A stretch of 64,000 bases of DNA, taken from positions 17,235,001 through 17,299,000 of the forward strand of contig NC_133196.1 of assembly GCF_049306965.1 (NCBI RefSeq), written 5' to 3'. Below the pieces are notes generated by a model. The model saw only the letters and a program-made list of their open reading frames with translations. It made no database searches and had not been told where the DNA came from. The stretch's first letter is position 1, and the number at the start of each line of letters is the position of its first letter. This DNA is from Danio rerio. Lineage: Eukaryota; Chordata; Actinopteri; Cypriniformes; Danionidae. Below, one piece after another: positions 1-12,056 of the stretch. The position numbers and the translations under genes were made by a program.

Positions 1-263
1 CTAATTACCCTAACCTGCCTAGTTAACCTAACTAACCTAGTTAAGCCTTTAAATGTCACTTTAAGCTGTATAGAAGTGTCTTGGAAAATATCTAGTAAAT
101 ATTATTTACTGTCATCATGGCAAAGATAAAATAAATCAGTTATTAGAAATGAGTTATAAAAACTATTATGTTTAGAAATGTGTTGAAAATATTCTTCTCT
201 CCGTTAAAGAGAAAGTGGGGGTAAAAATTAACAGGGGGCTAATAATTCTGACTTCAACTGTAT
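1..263. mobile_element. Non-autonomous DNA transposon, right part
   Basis: The block ends in a terminal sequence reading CTAATAATTCTGACTTCAAC followed by TGTA, with an interior TCACTTTAAGCTG motif. The same interior and end recur at 28600-28917 and, without the end, at 29195-29345. This is a common zebrafish MITE type. The left end lies outside the window. Confidence 0.7.
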
Positions 264-1330
264 ATTACTGTATCTATACAGTTTCACCAAAGGACTGAAT
301 AGCACTATTTGTAAACAATTTATGGTCACATTTTATTTTAAGATTCAATACTGTGTCTTTTGCCTCAAATATAAACTCAGAATTTGCTCTTTATCAATAG
401 TTATTAAGGTAGCTTAGGTAATGGGTAGGATTAGAGATGTAGAATAAGATCATACAGAATATGCAGATTATAAGCAGCCAGTGACATGCATGCTAATAAC
501 CAAGTAGTAAAGGGTGAGAATTGGTTCCTAAAGTGTTACCCAATGTATTGATTGATAGGGTTGATTCGGTGGGAAAGTGAATAATGCAAAAAAAAAAAAA
601 AGTAATTAACAAACTACAATCATAGATAAATACAATAAAGCAAAGATAAAAGTGAAATAAATAGTGCATGCATTTGTAGATTTTGTAAATGTAAAAATGA
701 CACTGCAAAGTCTTTACTGTATAAATAATTCAATATAATTATTCTTTATTGAACTCCCAATTGGTCAGATTTATTGTGGTTGAATACTTCAATCTCTCTC
801 AAGCCACAAAAGCATGCAAATTATAAGATTTCAATCCATTGTAGATGAACTTAGAGCTTCACAGCAATACTTATGTACACTTTTTTTTTTAGGTTTTTTT
901 TTTACTATACATTTGCAACAATTTCAAAATTTGTTTTTCATATTGTCATTATGGGGTATTGTGTGTAGAATTTGAGACAATAAATGAATTTAATCCATTT
1001 TGGAACTCTGCAGTGACTCCCCAAATAATAACTATAATCCCAACTCAACATTGCACATCTATACAATGTGACTATTGCACAGACACACACTGCGATATTA
1101 ATACTGAAACAATATATTGTGCAGCCCTAATTTGAACATTTTTATTTTTAATGCATATACTACATTGTAGTGGTTAACATCAGTTGCTTTATTGTAATCT
1201 CACATGCCTTATAAACTGTTTGTGTTGGTAGTGCTGCACTTTATCCCAATGTTTATTAGCTTCCTTTGGAGAGACATATTTTTATGAACATGATTACATT
1301 GCCTACGGTTTTACTTTAAAATCAGGTTTC
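264..1330. other. AT-rich intergenic or intronic stretch, no gene seen
   Basis: No supported gene is visible. Short homopolymer runs occur near 588-601 and 882-902. The segment near 1090-1132 ends in a GCAGCCCTAA motif like the end of a hAT-type element. If the exons at 1331-1541 are real, this is intron of that gene. Confidence 0.4.
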
Positions 1331-1541
1331 AGAGGAAGTGAAGCTCTGCGAGGCAGGAAAATGCAGTTACCTGAGACCGCAGGGAAGAAACATCCTCAAG
1401 ACAATACTGGTGGGTGCTCAAACAAATAGTTAAATAAGCTATATTGATGACTGGATCTTATGAGTTACTCCTGTCTGACTTGTTTTACATTGGTTTTATC
1501 AGCTGGATGCCCTCATTCGTGATTTCCAAAAGAGAAAGTGA
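1331..1541 (+). CDS. Last two coding exons of an unidentified upstream gene (possibly ankrd31)
   Basis: A block from about 1331 (after AAAATCAG; an alternative acceptor lies seven bases on) to 1409 is open and ends at a GTGGGT donor. A 93-bp intron (1410-1502) ends in TTTTATCAG. The reading frame continues through the next block to a TGA at 1539-1541. The joined frame gives about 40 residues, starting [18 protein letters not shown] and ending [13 protein letters not shown]. An AATAAA at 1750-1755 fits a 3' UTR of about 230 nt. I do not recognise the protein from its sequence. In mammals the gene just upstream of GCNT4 on the same strand is ANKRD31, a meiotic ankyrin-repeat protein whose C-terminus binds REC114, so ankrd31 is a guess from synteny alone. 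The exon structure is better supported than the name. Chance alignment of short open frames and splice motifs cannot be excluded. Confidence 0.45.
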
Positions 1542-1749
1542 CACCAAGCTGATGCTTCAGCCTGTGTCCAAAGAAACATCTTTTCCAGCAAACACATTTG
1601 GCCTGCCTTTTCATTCCAAACTGTATATATTGTGTTATTCCTGTGACTTTATTTCTTTCATTTTGTATGTGTATGTTTAGTTCTGTTCTCATATTCATTG
1701 TGAGTAAATCGACTGCCGGCACCGTGTACCCATTTGCAGCAGTTCCTAC

Positions 1750-1755
1750 AATAAA
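1750..1755 (+). terminator. Poly(A) signal AATAAA of the upstream gene
   Basis: Canonical AATAAA about 210 nt after the putative stop codon, followed by a T-rich, GT-containing stretch (1762-1800) typical of a downstream element. Confidence 0.45.
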
Positions 1756-1987
1756 GGCTTTATTTTGGTATTTTGTTTTAATTGTTCAGTGTCTTCTTTA
1801 ACTTTGTTCACAGATTTTGCATAACACAAGAGATTGATTGTTTTATTTTTTTTTTTTTGCAATTTTTAAAACTTATTTTTTCTCCATAAAGTAGAGTGTG
1901 TGCTGTTTAATTGTTTTTATGATGACAATGTTTAGCATGGCCCAATTCTTAAGAAATCAGTCTCATGTGCTGATTTTCTGTATGCAG

Positions 1988-2482
1988 GTAATATTTCCTA
2001 AATTATCAATTTTGAAAACATGTTTGCTGCTTAATGTTTTTGAAAAAAATAGGCTTTACAAGTTTATTTGATTTAATCACATAAGTAAATTAATGAGTCA
2101 TTTCCTAAATAAAAAATCACAAGAATATAAAATTGTGTGATTTATTTATTTATTGACATTTTTAATTACTTTTTTGTTGAAAGTTAATTTAATTTAAATA
2201 ATTACAATAATTATCCGTAGGAGTTTTAAATGTTTGTGATAGCAGGCTTTTCTGTGAAATTACAGTAAAACATTAATTTTCTGAATGTTATTACAATATA
2301 AATCAATGGTTTTCTCAACGCAGTAAATATTTGCTAATATAATATTATCAATTTTAAAAACAACTTTGCTGCTTAATTTTTTGAAAGAATTCCACACTTT
2401 ACAAGTTTCTTTGATTCAATCACATATAAATGAATGCATCCTTTCTTAAATAAAAAAAATCATGAGCATACATTTCAACATA
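1988..2482. repeat. Diverged 150-bp direct repeat
   Basis: Blocks 1988-2137 and 2331-2482 share the order ATTATCAATTTT, TTTGCTGCTTAAT, CTTTACAAGTTT, TTGATT-AATCACATA and CTTAAATAAAAAATCA. The spacer is about 190 bp. A shorter motif, TTAATGCATATACTACATT, occurs at 1149 and again near 2495. Origin unknown; probably an old repeat. Confidence 0.55.
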
Positions 2483-2559
2483 TTTATTTCTTATTAATGC
2501 ATATACTACATTATAGTGATTTTATAGTGATTAACATTAATAATGACAATGAAAAATAA

Positions 2560-3074
2560 CGGCAACCATAGATTATACCTTGCATGATCATAGTTTTATA
2601 TAAAAGAAAACCGTTTGCATGTTTATAAAAAGAATAATTTCATAAATCATCGCTTTAAGCATCTAAAGTACTAATTGATCACTTAAAATTGTATACACTG
2701 CTGCTATATGTCAACCCACTAAGACTTATCAATTGATCAATATAGGTTTTTATTGATTTAAAAATATTCTGACATTTAATACATACAATATATTAATAAG
2801 AACAAATCAAAGTATATTATAATAATTATAAATATGTTTAATTTATACAGCTGGTATGATATAGTATGAGTGATGGTGGAATATTATTTATTTGATTATT
2901 TCATTATTATTACACAATTGCATCATGTAAAATTAGACACCAAAATTGGACATCTCATCTTTGAACCATATTAACCCATATTCGTACTTTATATTTTTTA
3001 GATTATTATATGTATTATTTTAGATTACATTTTAATGTAAATCTTTAAAACAAAAATGTTAGATAATTTTCTAA
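2560..3074. other. AT-rich stretch, nothing recognised
   Basis: No open frame, splice pattern or repeat family is recognised in this very AT-rich stretch. Confidence 0.4.

Positions 3075-3154
<80 letters not shown>
3075..3154. repeat. (TTA)n microsatellite
   Basis: About 26 uninterrupted trinucleotide units. Confidence 0.97.
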
Positions 3155-3230
3155 CACATCAATACATTCATATTTTTTGTTAGCCACCAGATGGCGCAAA
3201 TAGATATACTTAAACACTCAAACATGATAC

Positions 3231-3774
3231 ATCAGAGATGCCCAAAGTAGGGCCCACGGGGCAAAGTTGGCCCATGGTAACCTTTGGTTTGGTCCGCCAT
3301 CCCATCAGAAAAGAAAGGGAGAATGATGGGGAGAGGTTGGGGTGAATGTCTTTGACAGAGATCGTCATTTCAAATTTAATCCTTTTGTTATATGTTAACT
3401 GAGAAGTTACAAAAAAAGCCAACCAAAATGTTTCATATGACTCAGACTTTTACAATGTAAATACTATCACTTGACAGACAGAAGACGATGCACAAGGCAA
3501 ATTAAAGCAAAAGGCAGGAACAGCTCGACTTGTGTATTTAGAGTTGAGCTCCATTGTGTTAGAGATGGGATTGTTTATGTTTTTACTATATAGTATGATT
3601 ATAAAACGTTATAAATTATACTGCATCATTATTTAATATATTTAAAGCATTTTCTCTAGTTATTTTTAAATAACAAGTAAACAAATGAGCAAATTTAATG
3701 TAATGCGTTTTTATTTCACTTCGGCCCACAGCCTCGATTAAGTTTAGTTTTTAAAAAGAAGTGTGCACCCCTGT
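3231..3774. mobile_element. hAT-like non-autonomous element
   Basis: The left end reads CAGAGATGCCCAAAGTAGGG and the right end reads GTGTGCACCCCTGTG, whose complement starts CACAGGGGTGCACAC. These resemble the CAGRGGTGNCCAAAC ends of vertebrate hAT elements. The interior has no intact transposase. Confidence 0.55.
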
Positions 3775-3802
3775 GATATATTGGCATTCTTATCAAAACC
3801 AA

Positions 3803-3910
3803 TTCATTCATTCATTTTCCTTCGGCTAAGTCCCTGATCATCAGCGGTATCCACAGTGGTATGAACTGCCAACTATTCCAGCATATTTTTTACGCAGAAG
3901 ATGCCTTAAA
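3803..3910 (-). mobile_element. DANA SINE fragment
   Basis: The tail side (TTCATTCATTCATTTTCCTT, then GGCTAAGTCCCT) and the CCACAGTGGTATGAACTGCCAACT stretch match the 3' half of the tRNA-derived DANA SINE in reverse. Only about 110 bp remain. Confidence 0.8.
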
Positions 3911-4366
3911 AACCAATTCACTTCCATGCAGTATCTGCAAATCATTTTAACACTAAATGTTGTTATAAAACAAACCACATGCTGTCAAATGAATATTCCA
4001 GGATTTAATGTTCATATAGTGACAACCCATTCAGTTTCTTTACACTGTTAAAAAAAATAAAGATATCAAAATAAATTAAGAACACACGTTTTAGTATTAC
4101 TGTAGCTTATTTTGGTAAGTTAGACAGAAACTTTATATTTTAAGCTGTATCATTTAAACGTGATGTGTTTAGGGCAGTTTAATTTATGTACGATGAAATT
4201 ACTTTTAAAATTAATCGATTTTAGGCAGCAACAACTTTTTTTGGCTCTGACACCTGAGAGTATTTAGTATTTAATTATAATTAAAACGCAATAAATAAGC
4301 ATCTACTAATTCAGACAGTTTTACTTTCAGGGTTATTTAAGCAAGCACACTGAAACGGTTATACCA

Positions 4367-4413
<47 letters not shown>

Positions 4414-5107
4414 TTTTTTTTGTCTTTTTTTTACCGCTGACACAGTGGTTTGAGACATACAAGGGCTACTGACATTTAAATTCAATACCATCGTATTTAT
4501 ACTTGGACTATAGCTATTCATATTGGAGATTTATAGCTGTCGTATTAAGGGTGCATTATCTTTTGTTTGTTTAGCTGGCTATCTGCCCACTAATTCTAGT
4601 AGCTCATGTCACCTCCTATTAATAAAGATCATATTGCAAACAGACATCAAATAATTGTAGTCTTTAGGAATTATCAAGAATTATTTTCGTAGAGCAAACC
4701 GAACTCTAAACATAATGTGACAGAAAGAACAATGCAAAACAGGAAAAAGTCAATTTAAAGATGGCAAGCGTTCAAGTTTCGTTTCTGCTGCTGCAGTCAG
4801 AAACCTTGAAAGTGAAAGCAGTTCGTTCACATCTGTCACCTGCTGGAACAATTACTAAAATTAAAATATTTTATGGTATTAAGAGCTTGTAATTTCCATG
4901 TTATTCAATGATTTAATTTTCTTTCTTGAAATAAAAAATACACATTCACGTGATTTTTTGTTTCTTTTGGGAATATTTTATAGTTAAAAGTTGTTTTTGG
5001 TCTTATGTTATCTATCAAATATCATGAGTCATTGATCAGAGCAATAATAATTTTATTTAAATTGTAACAGAATCATTAAGGAAATATGGAAGAACATATA
5101 AAACATA
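3911..5107. other. Non-genic stretch with an (AT)n tract
   Basis: No gene is supported. A dinucleotide AT tract lies at about 4371-4408. The remainder is AT-rich with no recognised family. Confidence 0.4.
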
Positions 5108-5109
5108 TA

Positions 5110-5512
5110 CAGTGCTCAGCATAACTGAGTACACCTCATTTTGAAAATGAATATTTTTATCCATTTATCTGTGATTATAGGTCATATATTTTAGTGCATT
5201 TGAACAAAATAGATTTATTAAACTGATATAATTATTCAAATAATATTTTATTCACCCAACAACTTTAAAAATAGAAGATAATACATTTAAATTAATGTGA
5301 AATGTTGAAGAAAAAATACTTTCAACTAAATTTTATACATTTTTTGTTTCCGTTGAATTTTGCTCTTTTATATTTTTTGTTCAATATTTTTCTCTAGGAT
5401 ATCAATTTAGGTGTACTAAATTTGGTCCGTTTTCATATTTTGTTAGTCCTGGATCTAATATTAATTTAAATGAGAGATTTGTGAGGGGTGTACTCGTATA
5501 TGCTGAGCACTG
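5110..5512. mobile_element. Mariner-type MITE with TA target duplication
   Basis: Inverted ends CAGTGCTCAGCATA and TATGCTGAGCACTG are flanked by TA on both sides (5108-5109, 5513-5514). The subterminal motifs GTACACC and GGTGTAC are also inverted. About 403 bp with no transposase. A second copy is at 32899-33379. Confidence 0.85.
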
Positions 5513-5901
5513 TAGTGGTTTGTTATTGATCTATATATTTGACCCCTATTTTGTGTGCTGCCTGCTTTGTAAACTGATCACTTATCAATGATAGTCAGTG
5601 CTACTTTTTTAACTTCTGAAGATATTTTTTACATTTCTGCTCAAACCTTGTTCTCCTCAATTTTTTTTTTCTAACCATGTAAAATACAAAAACTTTATAA
5701 AACCTGACAAAAGGCTTCTGTACAACGTCACAAATACACACTTTTTTTTGTAAATTTTATGTTACTTTAATAGGTCAATTAAGCTAATACTTCTTAATAC
5801 TTCTTAACTTCTTCTCATACCATGTGCTTCTTTCACCATGAGTCAGAAAATGAAGTTCGACCTTCAAACAGTGCTAGATAGTGACCCTCACACCTTATTG
5901 G

Positions 5902-5906
<5 letters not shown>

Positions 5907-5985
<79 letters not shown>
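5907..5985. repeat. (AT)n microsatellite
   Basis: About 39 AT units, followed by short GTATGTATATAT-type repeats up to about 6035. Confidence 0.97.
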
Positions 5986-5987
<2 letters not shown>

Positions 5988-6035
5988 GATATGTATTATG
6001 TATGTATATATGTATTAGGTATGTATATATGTATT

Positions 6036-6830
6036 ACCGATTATACTTGATGTAGGCTATTAAGTCAGATTAATGTAACGTTAAATGAAACTACTTGTAC
6101 ATTAAATTTGATGCAACTAAAACTAAAAATTCAAGACAGCAATTTTACAGTGAATAAATATATTATAACATAATAAATTAGTTTTGATTTAAATATCTTT
6201 TTTCATATGCAAACCTTAAGTTTAATGAATCCAAGTATTCAATCCCATATCTATCATGTGTAAAGTGTAAAAAAAATATTAATTTTTTTATTGATATATA
6301 AACATTCACTGCACCCTAAGTTTACCCAACTATGACCTCTGCTACTGAGAAACCTGGAAATGTAAAAAAGTTTTTTTTTTTTTTTTTTTTGCTAAATATC
6401 CTATGGCTATCAGCCAATCAGATTCAAGAACCAGAAAGAACTGTAGTATATATATAGGCACAGTTATTCATACTAATAACATGATGTACTCTTGTTTGAT
6501 AATTACAGTGCAGTGAACTGTGACCGTAGATATACTGCTAAATAAAGTCTGGAGATATAAATGATAGCAAATTTGTCTCATTTACATAAGCATTAAAGCT
6601 ATAAGAAAAAGAAAATACTTCAGCAAGACATTTACTTTTGCTTGTTAAATGTTCAATGACATATTCAGAAGTTATTTTTAACCTGTGTTTCAATATTATT
6701 TGTCTCTTTGTTAGAACAATTGCTTCTTTTGTCATGTGTGCAAATGTTTGATTTGTTACAATGTAACCAGGCAAGTTTTGTCCCGATACAAGATCAATCA
6801 CAGTATAATGTCAGCATTGTGTGTGTTCCC
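6036..6830. other. AT-rich stretch, no gene seen
   Basis: Contains a T homopolymer at about 6369-6390 and no recognised coding or repeat family. Confidence 0.4.
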
Positions 6831-6832
6831 AC

Positions 6833-6997
6833 ACTTTATATCAGATGCTTTTAATCAAGTAGACTACAGTCAGTAGGAGGAGGGACATGACCAAACATCA
6901 CCGCGTGGCTTGGCTCAGATTCTGTCAGCATCACACGTGTGACATTAGCAGATGCTGAATCTACTCATTTGATAGCTTGAATGTTTTCTTTGCAGAG
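6833..6997 (+). promoter_or_regulatory. Candidate promoter and 5' non-coding exon of the first gcnt4 copy
   Basis: A TATA-like CTTTATATC at about 6835 is followed by a less AT-rich stretch that ends at a strong donor, CAGAG|GTGAGT (GT at 6998-6999). Position and strand would suit a first exon of the gcnt4 gene whose coding exon starts at 13651. A second donor-like end, GGCAG|GTAATT, occurs at 7413. The link is inferred from splice motifs only. Confidence 0.3.
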
Positions 6998-7798
6998 GTG
7001 AGTTTCAAGGCAGATCCCTTTATGTTTTTTTTCTATTTACTATAAGTGTTCATGTTTTAAATAGTAGCTCAAATGCTTTTTTTGGGGACACTGGTCATAG
7101 GTGCCTTTATATGTACATGTGTCAAAGTTCTTTTTCTGAACTAGGTGTATGTCATTGTTCGAGAATTTGTTGCTGCTTTCGGCAGTGTTTTAAATAGATT
7201 TGCAAAGGGGAAGAAGGGTGTGAGGAGTCAGCAAAACGAGTGGATTTGGCAACAAGTTTTGTAGCTCTGTGCTTTTCTCTGGACTCCACTCTCTGACTGG
7301 ACTTCTTGTGAAGTTTGTCTGTCGATGTGGAATTAACATTTCATTTTGCTGGTTACCAACGACACTTCAGAACTTTAAGTTCATGTTTCCAGATGATGTC
7401 GATATAACGGCAGGTAATTTACTTAGACTTAATTGTTCTAAAAATTGTATAGCCTTTGCTACACTAGTATTTCTGTGAAAGAAGCGCTAATTCTCCATTC
7501 AGGTCTACAATTAGACGTATTTATAAAAAATAAATAAATAAAAATTAAACGTAACATTGTAGTTATCCTGCTATTTAATAAGTGGTTTCGTAACATTTAG
7601 TGATCTGAAATTGAGCAATAATTCTTTAAAGAGGTTAAAATTGAAACCGCATGATGCTGCTGAAGTTAGACGTACACTAGACCCCATGTCTTCTTTTCTT
7701 TCTTTTATTAGACTACATGCTTATGAAACGAAACAAAAAAGGTTATAATACAAATTAGCGATGCTTTAGCTTCACTGACTATACTTCAACAATAATAC

Positions 7799-8187
7799 AC
7801 TGCTAAAAATGATTTTCTTGTTTCTAGTCGAAATATCTAAAAATTCTTATATCAAGTAACATTTTCTGGGCAAGCAAAACATAATGTCTTTTTTCAGAAA
7901 TAATATGCCAACATTAGGTGAGTTTTTCCTTAAAACAAGCAAAATAATCTCCAATGGGGAAAGCAAAATTATTTAGTTTTTCCTTTTGACATAAGAATAA
8001 TTTGCTTACCCCATTGGCAGATTATTTTGCTTGTTTTAACAGAAAAACTCACTTCATTTTGGCATATTATTTCTTAAAACAAGACAATATGTTTTGCTTG
8101 TCTAGAAAATACTTCTTGATTTAAGAATTTTTAGATGGTCTTAAAACCAGACAAAAAATTTAAGTAAGAAAAGCATTTTTTGCTGTG
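7799..8187. mobile_element. Foldback MITE with long inverted arms
   Basis: The arms start CACTGCTAAAAATGATTTTC and end GAAAAGCATTTTTTGCTGTG. The internal sequence is also inverted: AAACAAGCAAAATAATCT with TGGGGAAAGCAAA on the left, TTTGCTTACCCCATTGG with AGATTATTTTGCTTGTTT on the right. Nearly the whole 389 bp folds on itself. No coding capacity. Confidence 0.85.
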
Positions 8188-8874
8188 AATTTGTTGTAAA
8201 AAGATGTGGTTCTAATTGTGGTTATACAAATTGCGATCAAAAACAGGATTACTGCACTTTTAATAGTAGAACCATAGTTAATTTTTATGTCAAGTTTAGT
8301 TTAACCAAGATCTGCATGCATTGCGTAGGAGTTAAATTAAACGTGTCAAACATGCGGATACTGATTAACATGTTACACCAGTGTAATCTGGCAGAAGACT
8401 AGACAAGGCTATAAATAACAGACCCCCATGACTTACCAAAATCTTTAATGACATACTGGTTAAGCGTTTTCTTTCGACATGGAGATGAATATAGTCTACT
8501 TTAAGATAGGTGCAGTGTTTATCTACTGGGACTTTGATCTTAACACCTTTAACCTGATTTTTGCACTACAGGGTTGTTAAATGCTTTATTCTGATTAGCT
8601 GAGGAACAGTTTTAGGTGTGTAAGTATTTTCAGGGAAATGAAATGCAATTCCTGACAGGTCTTGACCAATTCACAGCTGCATGTCACTATGGCAAATGAT
8701 GTCAGTCATTTTAAATGACTCTACGGTCTAAACTACAATACTCCCTCATTTTCAGAAACTGCATTAATAACTGCATTAGTCTTCTGACAATGGCTTTAAT
8801 GTCAGATGCCCATTCTACACAAGTTTACATAATTCTTTATGGTCTTAATGAAAAAGTCTATAACTTAGGGTACA

Positions 8875-9325
8875 CAGGGTTTCCACGGAGTCTTTAATTT
8901 CAACAAAAATACATTTTAGGCCTTAAAAGTATTATTAAAGTCACTGAATTCTAATCTTTTATGTCCTTAAACAAGTCTTTTCCTCTGTCCATGTAAAGCT
9001 ACCCAATCCAATTACCAAAAATCCCAACAATAAAAAAAAAAAACTTTCAACAAAAACTTTTTTTGAAGAAGAAAAGTAATGTTAAAAATATGTATACAAT
9101 AGGGTTTGCTTGTTTTGACACATTGTTTAAAAATAGGTGTCAAAGAAGCAACCAATTAGAATAACTTTCATGGGGCAATAAACCTCTTTTCCACGAGACC
9201 AACTGAGCAATTTAAAAAAATCCTTAGTGTTTAGCACTGTATAAGTCTAAAATTTTATTCCTAATAGTCTTAAAAAGGTCTTAAAAAGACTTAAATTTGA
9301 CTTAGTGAAACCTGCAGAAATCCTG
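8875..9325. mobile_element. Non-autonomous DNA transposon of the CAGGGTTTC type
   Basis: Starts CAGGGTTTCCACGGAGTCTT and ends ACCTGCAGAAATCCTG. Both ends carry AGTCTTAA-type subterminal motifs (GGCCTTAAAAGT; GGTCTTAAAAAGACTTAAA). This end structure is frequent in zebrafish. Confidence 0.7.
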
Positions 9326-9420
9326 TTACATTTCTCGAAAGTGGAGTACCTGTAAATAAACACCCTTTTTACTTGCTTTTTACCCATTTTTCTGTCTCCT
9401 TAAAAGATAATGATCAGCTG

Positions 9421-10165
9421 CTCCCACCACCCCACCCAGTTGCAGAGTCTGTGCTGGTGAGTCAAGCACTGGCCACAAACCTGCAGCTAATTTCTGATGC
9501 ATTTGGCACACTTTTGTAGAAACAATTCAGCAGATTTGAATTGGTTAAAAATATGCAGAATCTTTTTTCTTAAGAGTCGAATGTGCTGCAATCTTAACTA
9601 ATTTTTTCAATATCAGTTGTTAATTCTTCCAGATTTGAAAGAGTATCTTAACAATGACTGAAGCCTCAAAAATTTGAGGGTCTATGTAGTTTGTCCACAT
9701 GAAAATAGAGACAGTTATCAGGAACAACAATATGCTTACTTTATTTCAGCCTGCACATGCTCTGCTGCTCATAAAATCACGTACTTGTACATAACGCGGA
9801 TTGGGAAATTGTGTGTTAACCAGAGGCACAGGAAAGACCATATATGAACATAGCACTTACCTACAGTCTTTAAACTGACAACATATTTTCGGCCGATAAA
9901 TTTCTGGTGGTCGAAAATTTGGTGCATCTTTAATATCAATATAGTTTTAGATTCCCATTATTGCACATTTCTGCTGTGTGATTGGCCCATCACCCCACCC
10001 AGTTGCACAGTCTGTGCAGGTTAATCAAACACTGGCCACAGCTCTGTGGCTAATTTCTAATGCATTTGGCACACCTTTGTGGAAACAATTGAGCAGATTT
10101 GAATTGGTTAATATATACTGTACAGGATTTTTTTAAGGAGTCAAATGTGCTGCAATCTTAGCTAG
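9421..10165. repeat. Duplicated 170-bp block flanking a dispersed repeat
   Basis: Blocks 9421-9600 and 9966-10165 share CACCCCACCCAGTTGCA, CACTGGCCACA, TGCATTTGGCACAC, AACAATT-AGCAGATTTGAATTGGTTAA and AATGTGCTGCAATCTTA. Between them (9605-9995) lies sequence related to 47582-47745 and 54715-54905, with motifs TTCGGCC and TTCCCATTATTGCACATTTC. This is probably a composite of decayed hAT-like elements. Confidence 0.65.
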
Positions 10166-12056
10166 TCCACAAGAAAACAAATTTGATCATTATAAAAAAA
10201 ACATGTAATGTTTACATCAATGAAATGCTCATTAATAAATGTATATTAAAAGTAGAATTCTTTAATCACACATAATATTTTTAAATGGTGTCCAAGAGTG
10301 TGTTTGAAGTGGAAAGTAAAGTTTTAACTGGTTTGCTGACTGATATGGCAAAATATTTAGCTGGCAATTTGTCATAAATTTTAAGGTTTCTTTAATGTTT
10401 TGCCCCCTCACATCACCTCGTTTGCACACAAAAATTAAAGAACAGACGCAGATACATCAGTTAGACATTTAGTCCTGTGTCCAGTTCTCCAAAACTGTGG
10501 CAAAATATCCTCAAAACAGATGCCCAAAGAAACAATCTGTCTTTAATTGTGAGACAAATTGTAGATACAGCTACTTACTTAAAGCATCATCTCATAAAGC
10601 ATCCCTTCTGGGGTATTCCTTTCATATATAAAATATATCCGCTACTATCATCCGTTTTGAGCCAATTCATCATCCTGTGCATTGGAGTCTCGCCTAAACA
10701 CTATAAATTAGATGGGGTTTGTAATCGGATACATTTACTTTTATTGGTTACATTTACTTTTATGTTAAACAAAACTGCAAAGGCAAATAATACTCAAGGT
10801 ATGATTCAATATCATTATGACGTGTTGTTAGCTATGGGACTCTAATACTCAACTGTAAAAGTTCTTAGTCATTTATACTTTTTGTAAGGTCACAATCTTC
10901 ACTGATATATTTTGGAATTTCCCTAAAAACTCGAGCAAGATGTCTGATGTCCATTTAAGGTTAGGAGTAGAAAAACACACACTTCTTGTAATGCAGGACA
11001 GGTCAAGCATTTGCTCTTCATAAGACTTAAAGTCCCCCGAGAAATGAAAACTAACCGTATGATTTTGTTAGCTCACATTGCTAGTTTTGTGGTAAACAAT
11101 TCATATGTGCATGTCATTCAATAAAAATATAGTTTGGCCTTCTAATCTTTAATTGAAATCCTAAATTGCACAGTTAATTCTTCCGATTATGTATATTTTA
11201 GGAATAGGAATTGGGATGTGGCTAACATACTTAGCCAACCATACTGCAACTGTCAGTTCTGCAACAAAAATGGTGAGGAGGAGAAGTTGGGTCAGTGGGT
11301 GCCAAAGTGGGAGTTGCGAGACAATAACAGGGGACACTTGGATATTTAAAAAAGTCAAATATAGTTTATTAAACTGTTAGAATTACCATATTTTAACCAC
11401 AACCCACAGAAGATTAAAATAGTAGTTTTTAATAGTAAAAAACAACATGTAAATAAACAACCATCATCAATTATTTTTTTCATAGGATTATGTGTTTACG
11501 TTAGACTAACAACACAGCAATAGTGTCAGCTGCAGCAGATTGATTTTTTTACACCTTTATGGCAATCAAATACATAAAAATAAATAAATACAGGCCACAA
11601 CTGAACATTGAGGATGATATCTGATTGGCGGTCTCTAAAATTAAACCAAGAATATACCTGTGCTGAAAATATTGTGTCCACCAGTCTCGTTAGGTGAGGT
11701 TAATATTAAATTAAACAAATTAATAAATGTCTATAAAATAATATCATTGGTAGACTGTTGCACGTTTTCGTGTTGTCAATTTGCTGATGTTCATATAGGC
11801 CTATTGTTGAGTGCGTGCGCAACGTTGGTATATTTAAAACCACATCTGAGGAATTTGTGGGTTGCGAGTAATTGGCATTGTTATTAAAAAGATAGGGAAT
11901 GCCTGTGTTAGGTTGTAATAACTCTCCCCAAAGCCTTTTCCCCATCTCGCTGAATGAAATGCCTTCCTCACTACATCCATTTAGCTCACAGTAGAAAAAC
12001 AAGCCACGCCCACTTTTGTGTTTTTTAATATTTTGTTTCTCTAGGATGTCACAATT
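10166..12056. other. Stretch without a recognised gene
   Basis: Open stretches exist on both strands (for example 10477-10845 +, 11706-12068 -) but the first begins at GTG, neither shows a known domain, and no splice or poly(A) context supports them. Treated as non-coding. Confidence 0.4.

Noticed and set aside
5838-6050. Open frame with repeated Ile-Tyr
   Set aside because: It is the translation of the (AT)n microsatellite. The same applies at 3056-3250, 17478-17708 and 33377-33655.
10477-10845. 122-codon open stretch on the + strand
   Set aside because: It starts at GTG, has no known domain, no splice or poly(A) context, and a composition like the surrounding AT-rich DNA.
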